The position numbers were made by a program, and so were the translations under genes. From Aeromicrobium sp. Root472D3 (GTDB lineage: Bacteria; Actinomycetota; Actinomycetes; Propionibacteriales; Nocardioidaceae): a stretch of 64,000 bases of DNA. The notes beneath the pieces are model-generated. The model was not told the origin of the DNA and searched no databases. It worked only from the letters and a program-made list of their open reading frames with translations. The stretch covers positions 159,212-223,211 of the forward strand of contig NZ_LMET01000003.1 of the NCBI RefSeq assembly GCF_001426485.1. Reading direction: 5' to 3'. Each line of letters begins with the position of its first letter. Position 1 is the stretch's first letter. Below are positions 58,328 through 64,000 of the stretch, one piece after another.

Positions 58328-59155
58328 ATGCTGATCCTCGCCGCGACCCCCATCGGCCAGGTCGCGGACGCGAGCAGACGACTCGCCGACGCCCTGGTGT
58401 CGGCCGACGTCGTCGCCGCGGAGGACACGCGCCGGCTCAAGCGCCTGGCGTCCGACCTCGGTGTCGAGATCGGCGGTCGCATCGTCTCGTACTTCGAGGG
58501 CAACGAGGAGCGACGCACGCCCGAGCTCGCAGCCGTGCTCGCCGACGGGCAGACGGTCGTCCTGGTCACGGACGCCGGCATGCCCAGCGTGTCCGACCCG
58601 GGCTACCGGCTGGTGGTCGCCGCGATCGCCGCCGACGTCGCGGTCACCGCGATCCCCGGACCGTCGGCCGTGCTCACGGCACTCGCGGTGTCGGGCCTGC
58701 CGGTCGACCGGTTCTGCTTCGAGGGCTTCCTGCCCCGCAAGGCGGGGGAGCGCACCACTGCGCTGACCGAGCTGGCGCGCGAGCGCCGCACGATGGTGTT
58801 CTTCGAGTCGCCGCACCGCACCGAGACCTCCCTGCGGGCCATGGCCGACGTCTTCGGGGCCGACCGGCAGGCCGCGGTGTGCCGCGAGCTCACCAAGACG
58901 TACGAGGAGGTCGCCCGCGGCGGCCTCGCCGAGCTCGTCGAGTGGGCGGGCGGCCAGGAGCAGGGCGTCCGCGGCGAGGTCACGATCGTCGTCGGGGGCA
59001 TGGTCGCCGAGGCCCGCACGTACGCGCCCGACGACCTGCGGGCGCTCGTCGCGCAGCGGCAGGGCGAGGGACTCAGCCGCAAGGACGCGATCGAGCAGGT
59101 CGCCGGTGAGACGGGCACCCGCAAGAAGGACGTCTACGACGCCGCGCACTCCTAG
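58328..59155 (+). CDS. rsmI: 16S rRNA 2'-O-ribose C1402 methyltransferase
   Basis: A SAM-dependent rRNA methyltransferase of the tetrapyrrole-methylase fold. The 275-residue protein has MLILAATPIGQVADASRRLA, DVVAAEDTRRLKRLASDLGV, EGNEERRTPEL, VLVTDAGMPSVSDPGYRLV, VTAIPGPSAVLTALAVSGLP and FCFEGFLPRK, with the ESPHR motif in FFESPHRTETSLRAM. These are the RsmI/YraL hallmarks. It leads towards metG-tatD-rpfB-rsmA on the same strand. Confidence 0.95.
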   Translation: MLILAATPIGQVADASRRLADALVSADVVAAEDTRRLKRLASDLGVEIGGRIVSYFEGNEERRTPELAAVLADGQTVVLVTDAGMPSVSDPGYRLVVAAIAADVAVTAIPGPSAVLTALAVSGLPVDRFCFEGFLPRKAGERTTALTELARERRTMVFFESPHRTETSLRAMADVFGADRQAAVCRELTKTYEEVARGGLAELVEWAGGQEQGVRGEVTIVVGGMVAEARTYAPDDLRALVAQRQGEGLSRKDAIEQVAGETGTRKKDVYDAAHS

Positions 59156-59188
59156 CGCCACCGCTCAGGGCCCGCCGAGACGACTCAC

Positions 59189-59194
59189 TAGACT
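59189..59194 (+). promoter_or_regulatory. -10 box (TAGACT) of metG, leaderless
   Basis: TAGACT is followed by 6 bases and the metG GTG at 59201, with no Shine-Dalgarno sequence between. Confidence 0.5.
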
Positions 59195-59200
59195 TCAGGC

Positions 59201-60796
59201 GTGTCCGCCGAAACGTTCTACGTCACCACGCCCATCTTCTACGTCAACGACGCGCCCCACATCGGGCACGGCTACACGACGGTCATGGGCGACATCCTGA
59301 CGCGCTGGCACCGGCAGCGCGGCGAGCGGGTCTGGTACCTCACGGGCACCGACGAGCACGGCCAGAAGGTCCTGCGCAAGGCCGAGCTGAACGGCGTCTC
59401 GCCGCAGCAGTGGGTCGACCAGCTTGTCGACGACGAGTGGCGCCCGATGCTCGAGACGCTCGACATCGCCAACGACGACTACATCCGCACGACCGACCAG
59501 CGGCACATCGACGGCTCCAAGGCGTTCTGGCAGGCGCTCTACGAGCGCGACGCCGTCTACAAGGGCTCGTTCGAGGGCCACTACAGCGTCGGCAGCGAGG
59601 AGTTCGTCGGCGAGGACGACGTCGTCGACGGCGAGGGCGACGACGAGGGCTTCAAGGTCAGCACGCTCGACGGCAGCCGCGTCGAGTACATGAGCGAGGA
59701 GAACTACTTCTTCCGCCTGGGCGACTACCAGCAGAAGCTGCTCGACTTCTACGAGGCCAACCCGACGTTCATCCAGCCCGAGTCGGCCCGCAACGAGGTC
59801 ATCTCGTTCGTGAGCCGCGGGCTGCGCGACCTCTCGATCTCCCGCTCGACGTTCGACTGGGGCATCGGCGTGCCGTGGGACGACGAGCACGTCATGTACG
59901 TGTGGATCGAGGCGTTGCTCAACTACGTCACGGCCGCCGGCTACGGCGTGGACGACGAGCGCTTCGCCGAGCTGTGGCCCGCCAACATCCACATCGTCGG
60001 CAAGGACATCGCCCGCTTCCACGCCGTGATCTGGCCCGCGATGCTGATGGCGGCCGGCCAGCCCGTCCCGCACCAGGTGTTCGCCCACGGCTGGCTGCTC
60101 GTCGGCGGCCAGAAGATGAGCAAGTCCAAGGCCAATGGCATCCGTCCCGACGAGATCGTCGACACCTTCGGCTCGGACGCGTACCGCTACTACTTCGCGC
60201 GGGCGCTGACGTTCGGCAGCGACGGCTCGATCTCGTGGGAGGACATCTCGGCCCGCTACCACGCCGAGCTGGCCAACGGCTTCGGCAACCTCGCGTCACG
60301 TGTCGCCGCCATGATCGGCAAGTACTTCGACGGCTCGCTGCCCGCGGCGGGCGACCTGGGCGACGCCGAGCTGGCGGTCGTCGACACCGTGGCCGAGGCG
60401 GTCCGCGGCGCCGACGAGGCGATCGAGGCCGTCGCGCCCCAGGACGCGCTCGCCTCGATCTGGCGCATCGTCGACGAGCTCAACGGCTACATCACCGACC
60501 AGGCGCCGTGGAAGGTCGCGAAGGACGCGGCCACCGACGAGGAGGCCGCCACGCGGCTCGCGACGATCCTCAACACGACGGCCGAGGGGCTGCGGGTGCT
60601 GGCGGTCGTGCTCAACCCCATCATGCCCAAGGCGTCGGCGGTGCTGTGGGACTCCCTGGGCGCGGAGCCGACGCTCGGGGCGCTCGCCGCCCAGCGGATC
60701 GACGCCGTCGCGACGTGGGGTCGTCTGGCCCCCGGCTCGACGATCACGAAGCCCGCCTCGCTGTTCCCCCGCATCGAGACCGTCGAGACCGCGTGA
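59201..60796 (+). CDS. metG: Methionyl-tRNA synthetase
   Basis: A 531-residue class I aminoacyl-tRNA synthetase. The HIGH motif is in NDAPHIGHGYTTVMGDILTR, the methionine/tRNA region in GTDEHGQKVLRKAELNG, the connective part in FDWGIGVPWDDEHVMYVWIE, and KMSKS in GWLLVGGQKMSKSKANGIRP. There is no zinc-knuckle insertion with four cysteines and no C-terminal tRNA-binding domain, as in the short actinobacterial form. The 3' end overlaps tatD (GTGA). Confidence 0.96.
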   Translation: MSAETFYVTTPIFYVNDAPHIGHGYTTVMGDILTRWHRQRGERVWYLTGTDEHGQKVLRKAELNGVSPQQWVDQLVDDEWRPMLETLDIANDDYIRTTDQRHIDGSKAFWQALYERDAVYKGSFEGHYSVGSEEFVGEDDVVDGEGDDEGFKVSTLDGSRVEYMSEENYFFRLGDYQQKLLDFYEANPTFIQPESARNEVISFVSRGLRDLSISRSTFDWGIGVPWDDEHVMYVWIEALLNYVTAAGYGVDDERFAELWPANIHIVGKDIARFHAVIWPAMLMAAGQPVPHQVFAHGWLLVGGQKMSKSKANGIRPDEIVDTFGSDAYRYYFARALTFGSDGSISWEDISARYHAELANGFGNLASRVAAMIGKYFDGSLPAAGDLGDAELAVVDTVAEAVRGADEAIEAVAPQDALASIWRIVDELNGYITDQAPWKVAKDAATDEEAATRLATILNTTAEGLRVLAVVLNPIMPKASAVLWDSLGAEPTLGALAAQRIDAVATWGRLAPGSTITKPASLFPRIETVETA

Positions 60797-61665
60797 CGCA
60801 GACCGCCGGCTGGCCCGACGCGCCCGAGGCCCTGCCCCTCCCGGTCGTCGACAACCACTGCCACCTCGACCACCGCGCGCACAGCAGGGCCGTCGAGGGC
60901 GGGCTGCTGATCCCGGTCGACGAGGCGCTCGACCGGGCGGCCGCGGTGGGCGTGACCCGGGTCGTCCAGGTCGGCTGCGATCTCGAGGGCTCGCGCTGGG
61001 CCGTCGAGACGGCCCGGACGCACGACTCGGTCGTGGCGGCCGTCGCGCTGCACCCCAACGAGGCGCCGCTCCTCGCGGAGGCCGGCCGCCTCGACGACGC
61101 CCTGGCCGAGATCGACCGGTTGGCGGGGGCGGGCGACCACGTGCGGGCGGTCGGCGAGACGGGCCTCGACTACTTCCGCACGGGCGAGGACGGTCGCGAC
61201 GCGCAGCACGTCTCGTTCCGCGAGCACGTCCGCATCGCGAAGCGTCACGGCAAGACCCTGGTCATCCACGACCGTGACGCGCACGACGACGTCCTGGCGG
61301 TGCTCGACGCCGAGGGGGTGCCGGACCGCACCGTGATGCACTGCTTCTCGGGCGACGCGGACTTCGCCCGGGAGTGCCTCGACCGCGGTGCCTACCTGTC
61401 GTTCGCGGGCACCGTGACGTTCAAGAACGCCGAGAACCTGCGCGAAGCCCTCCGCGTGACGCCGATCGACCGTATCCTTGTCGAGACCGATGCGCCGTTC
61501 CTCACACCGTCCCCGCATCGCGGTCAGCCGAACGCCTCGTTCCTGATCCCGTTGACGGTCCGGTTCATGGCTGGCGTTGCAGGGATTTCGGTCGACGACC
61601 TGTGTCGAGCGATCGACGCCAACACCAGCAGGGCCTTCGGGGGCCCCTGGGCACACAGAACTTGA
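60793..61665 (+). CDS. tatD: TatD-family metal-dependent deoxyribonuclease
   Basis: A 290-residue TIM-barrel hydrolase. Metal and catalytic residues are in LPVVDNHCHLDHRAHS, VAAVALHPNEAPLL, RAVGETGLDYFRTGED, LVIHDRDAHDDVL, VMHCFSGDADFAREC and RILVETDAPFLTPSPHRGQP. The family has 3'-5' exonuclease activity and roles in DNA repair. It is translationally coupled to metG, as its neighbours are in M. tuberculosis (Rv1007c-Rv1008 region). Confidence 0.94.
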   Translation: MTQTAGWPDAPEALPLPVVDNHCHLDHRAHSRAVEGGLLIPVDEALDRAAAVGVTRVVQVGCDLEGSRWAVETARTHDSVVAAVALHPNEAPLLAEAGRLDDALAEIDRLAGAGDHVRAVGETGLDYFRTGEDGRDAQHVSFREHVRIAKRHGKTLVIHDRDAHDDVLAVLDAEGVPDRTVMHCFSGDADFARECLDRGAYLSFAGTVTFKNAENLREALRVTPIDRILVETDAPFLTPSPHRGQPNASFLIPLTVRFMAGVAGISVDDLCRAIDANTSRAFGGPWAHRT

Positions 61666-61689
61666 CGGTGAGGAGTCGCTGGCTATCGT
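61662..61689 (+). promoter_or_regulatory. Promoter of rpfB
   Basis: TTGACG (61662-61667), spacer of 16, TATCGT (61684-61689). The -10 covers the GTG at 61688, ruling that out as the rpfB start and supporting the GTG at 61727. Confidence 0.55.
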
Positions 61690-61726
61690 GGAAATTCGGC
61701 CCAGTCATCGACGTCCGAGGGATTCA

Positions 61727-62860
61727 GTGCTCCACCAGAAGTCCGGCACCGCCAGCAGGCCCCACGGCCACCGCGCCAAGCGCCGTCGCCGCAAGTCCGC
61801 GCCGCTGATCGCGCTCAACCTCGCGATCGTCATGGTGCTCGCCGGTGGCACGGCCGCCTACGGTGCCCTCAGCCAGACCGTCACGCTGACGGTCGACGGC
61901 CGCAGCGACACCGTCCGGACGTTCGGTGGCACGGTCGCCGACGTCCTCGACGACCACGGCGTCGAGGTGTCGCCCGACGACCGCCTCAACGTCGCACCGA
62001 CCTCGACGATCTCCGACGGCGACACGATCGACGTCGCGTACGGGCGGCCCCTGACCCTCACGGTCGACGGAGTCGTCAGCAAGCAACTGGTGTACGAACC
62101 CACCGTCGGCAAGGCGCTGGCATCGCTCGACGTCGCCCCCGCCGCAGGGTCGTACGTCTCGGCGAAGTCCGGTGCGACCGTCCCGCGCGGCGGCATGTCG
62201 CTGGTCGTCAGCACCCCCAAGAACGTGACGGTGGTGGCCGACGGCCAGACCAAGAACCTGACGACGACCGAGCCGACCGTCGCCGACGTCCTCGACGAGG
62301 CGGGCGTCGCGCTCGACGCCGACGACGAGATCAAGCCCGGGGTCGACGACTACGTGCAGCCCGACCAGAAGCTGCGGGTCGTCCGCATCGAGAAGGTCGA
62401 GAAGGTCGAGACCGTCAAGGTCAAGCACGACGTCGAGGTCAAGGACGATCCAGAGGCGCTCGCGGGCGAGACCGAGGTGCTCACCGAGGGCAAGAACGGC
62501 GAGAACCGCGAGACCGTCACCTTGGTCTACGCCGACGGTAAGCTGCGCGACCGGGTGGTGGTCGCGTCCGACGCCGTCAGCAAGCCGGTCACCGAGGTCG
62601 TCTCGCGCGGCACGAGCCGCACGCCCCCCGACAGCGTCTGGGACAAGATCGCCAAGTGCGAGTCGGGCGGCAACTGGTCGATCAACACCGGCAACGGCTA
62701 CTACGGCGGGCTGCAGTTCAGCGCCGCGACGTGGAAGAGCGTCGGCGGGCCCGGCCTGCCTCACGAGAACAGCCGCGAGGTCCAGATCAAGTACGCCAAG
62801 ATCCTGCAGGCCCGCTCCGGGTGGGGCCAGTGGGGCTGTGCCGGGGCGCGGTTCAACTGA
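61727..62860 (+). CDS. rpfB: Resuscitation-promoting factor B-like peptidoglycan hydrolase
   Basis: A 377-residue exported wall hydrolase that promotes exit from dormancy. It has an N-terminal basic stretch and helix ([20 protein letters not shown]) and three DUF348 repeats (from [40 protein letters not shown] and [20 protein letters not shown]). A G5 domain follows (about residues 225-290). The Rpf transglycosylase-like domain ([52 protein letters not shown]) includes the catalytic Glu. Domain order equals M. tuberculosis RpfB. Start 61727 has GAGGGA at about 5 bases. Confidence 0.93.
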   Translation: MLHQKSGTASRPHGHRAKRRRRKSAPLIALNLAIVMVLAGGTAAYGALSQTVTLTVDGRSDTVRTFGGTVADVLDDHGVEVSPDDRLNVAPTSTISDGDTIDVAYGRPLTLTVDGVVSKQLVYEPTVGKALASLDVAPAAGSYVSAKSGATVPRGGMSLVVSTPKNVTVVADGQTKNLTTTEPTVADVLDEAGVALDADDEIKPGVDDYVQPDQKLRVVRIEKVEKVETVKVKHDVEVKDDPEALAGETEVLTEGKNGENRETVTLVYADGKLRDRVVVASDAVSKPVTEVVSRGTSRTPPDSVWDKIAKCESGGNWSINTGNGYYGGLQFSAATWKSVGGPGLPHENSREVQIKYAKILQARSGWGQWGCAGARFN

Positions 62861-63717
62861 CGCCGTCGACCCCCGCCCCGCCGCGGCTCCTGGGTGCGGC
62901 GGACGTCCGCCGCCTGGCCGAGTCATGCGGCGTCCGGCCCACGAAGCAACGTGGCCAGAACTTCGTGCACGACGCCAACACGGTGCGCCGCATCGTCAAG
63001 GCCTCGGGCATCACGGGTGACGACGTCGTCGTCGAGATCGGCCCGGGCCTGGGCTCGCTGACCCTCGGTCTGCTCGAGGTGGCCGCCCACGTCACGGCGG
63101 TCGAGATCGACGAGGTGCTGGCCGGCCAGCTGCCGGCGACGATCGCCGAGCACGCTCCCGACCAGGCCGCGTCGTTCGACCTGGTGGTGGCCGACGCCAT
63201 GAAGGTGACCGAGCTGCCGGGCCCGGAGCCGACGGCCTTGGTCGCGAACCTGCCGTACAACGTCTCGGTCCCCGTGCTGCTGACGTTCTTCGAGCGGTTC
63301 CCCACGATCCGCACGGGCCTGGTCATGGTCCAGGCCGAGGTCGCCCACCGATTGGCGGCCGGCCCCGGTTCCAAGACGTACGGGGTGCCGAGCGTCAAGG
63401 CCGCCTGGTACGCCGACATGAAGCTCGCGGGCTCGGTCGGTCGCAGCGTCTTCTGGCCGATGCCGAACGTCGAGTCATCGCTCGTCAGCTGGGTGCGGCA
63501 CGAGCCGCCGGGCGACGGGGAGCTGCGGCTGCGCACGTTCGCCGTCGCCGACGCGGCCTTCGCGCAGCGTCGCAAGACCATGCGGGCCGCCCTGTCGAAC
63601 CTGGCGGGTTCCGGCGCACTCGCCGAGCAGGCGCTCGTCGCGGCGGGGCTCTCGCCGCAGGCCCGCGGAGAGCAGCTGACGGTGCTCGACTTCGCGCGTC
63701 TCGCGACGTTCATCTGA
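62830..63717 (+). CDS. rsmA: 16S rRNA (adenine1518/1519-N6)-dimethyltransferase
   Basis: Dimethylates two adjacent adenines near the 3' end of 16S rRNA (KsgA). It has [20 protein letters not shown], the SAM motif [33 protein letters not shown], the catalytic [20 protein letters not shown] (NLPY), [20 protein letters not shown] and [12 protein letters not shown]. The start is uncertain. GTG 62830 (295 aa) lies inside rpfB. The family N-terminus fits better with CTG 62857, which overlaps the rpfB TGA in the same 4-base way as other pairs here (286 aa). It follows rpfB as in M. tuberculosis Rv1009-Rv1010. Confidence 0.92.
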   Translation: MGLCRGAVQLTPSTPAPPRLLGAADVRRLAESCGVRPTKQRGQNFVHDANTVRRIVKASGITGDDVVVEIGPGLGSLTLGLLEVAAHVTAVEIDEVLAGQLPATIAEHAPDQAASFDLVVADAMKVTELPGPEPTALVANLPYNVSVPVLLTFFERFPTIRTGLVMVQAEVAHRLAAGPGSKTYGVPSVKAAWYADMKLAGSVGRSVFWPMPNVESSLVSWVRHEPPGDGELRLRTFAVADAAFAQRRKTMRAALSNLAGSGALAEQALVAAGLSPQARGEQLTVLDFARLATFI

Positions 63718-64000
63718 CGTTCGCGGCGTCGACGCCGGGAGCCGTGCCTGCAATTGCAGGGGCACCGACCATGAGGGGTACCCCGATTTGGAGTTCTCGC
63801 ACAGGGCCGGGTAGTGTTCTTCTTGTTGGACAGCACAGCGGAACGGGCCGGAAACGGTGCCGACGCAGGGCTTCCGACCAGCAGGTGGAACAGATCGACG
63901 GCACGGCGCGCAAGCGCCCGGAGACGGATCTTCCCCCGCTGTGCATGGTGACCGACCCGGGTTTGACCGGTGAAAACGAGCCGTGTAAGTTGGACGAGTT
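63718..64000. other. Unassigned region with palindrome and two promoter-like sites
   Basis: 283 bases to the window edge without a convincing gene. CCTGCAATTGCAGG (63747-63760) is a perfect 14-base palindrome. TTGGAG ... TAGTGT, 18 bases apart (around 63787-63816), and TTGACC-17-TAAGTT (63963-63991) look like promoters. The second is close to consensus. The gene it drives lies outside the window. A 44-codon GTG frame just after the first promoter has no recognisable features. Confidence 0.4.

Overview
The window is high-GC, densely packed DNA with many GTG starts and many 4-base ATGA/GTGA gene overlaps. It reads as a chromosomal segment of an actinobacterium, most plausibly a Nocardioidaceae-type organism such as Aeromicrobium. 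That taxonomic call is an inference from gene content: citrate synthase 2 beside pdxH, a DtxR/IdeR regulator, a cyclopropane-fatty-acid synthase, Glp/GlpR, a protein O-mannosyltransferase beside rsmI, and the metG-tatD-rpfB-rsmA string. About 60 genes, two tRNAs and several repeat families are supported.

Layout. 0-5 kb: citrate synthase and pdxH are divergent, followed by a dTDP-rhamnose set (rmlB and a fused rmlC-rmlD on minus, rmlA on plus). 5-16 kb: housekeeping and envelope genes (DedA-like protein, MFS exporter, hotdog protein, photolyase, ideR, DUF1295 plus cyclopropane synthase, PGPGW protein, secreted subtilase, flavin disulfide reductase). 16-21 kb: topoisomerase IB, then a tightly coupled minus-strand operon of a PLP decarboxylase, a membrane GGDEF-EAL protein and a LuxI-like acyltransferase. 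21-37 kb: a lone ANTAR-like protein, tRNA-Arg, esterase, HAD phosphatase, epimerase, mscL, a SAF protein, a Ruc-like chaperone, two CBS transport proteins, a penicillin acylase, then galU-glp-moaC-mog-rimJ-glpR and tRNA-Ala.

37.9-55.5 kb looks accessory. It holds (i) a secreted protein followed by an ABC ATPase, an ABC-2-like permease with a large extracellular tail, a second membrane protein and a small zinc-ribbon protein; (ii) a Tad/Flp pilus locus built around a 307-base divergent control region full of inverted repeats; (iii) an alkane hydroxylase operon (alkB, two rubredoxins, reductase, TetR); and (iv) a translationally coupled PKD surface protein / ExbB-like channel / DUF2149 cassette. 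From 55.5 kb the conserved backbone resumes (pmt, rsmI, metG, tatD, rpfB, rsmA). Between pmt and rsmI lies a 1.2-kb unit bounded by 22-bp inverted repeats and carrying a DUF559/Vsr-like nuclease gene with two near-identical 50-base hairpins.

Strongest leads. These are the inverted-repeat-bounded DUF559 unit (57078-58301), the secreted-protein/ABC cassette (38047-41463), the PKD-ExbB-DUF2149 cassette (52878-55425), the decarboxylase/c-di-GMP/acyltransferase operon (16961-21362), paired 83/84-base composite repeats placed exactly between convergent genes, and a recurrent leaderless-promoter signature. In that signature a TANNNT-like -10 box sits 6-7 bases before the start codon of many genes. 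It fixes several start codons and exposes a 15-codon upstream ORF at 21979.
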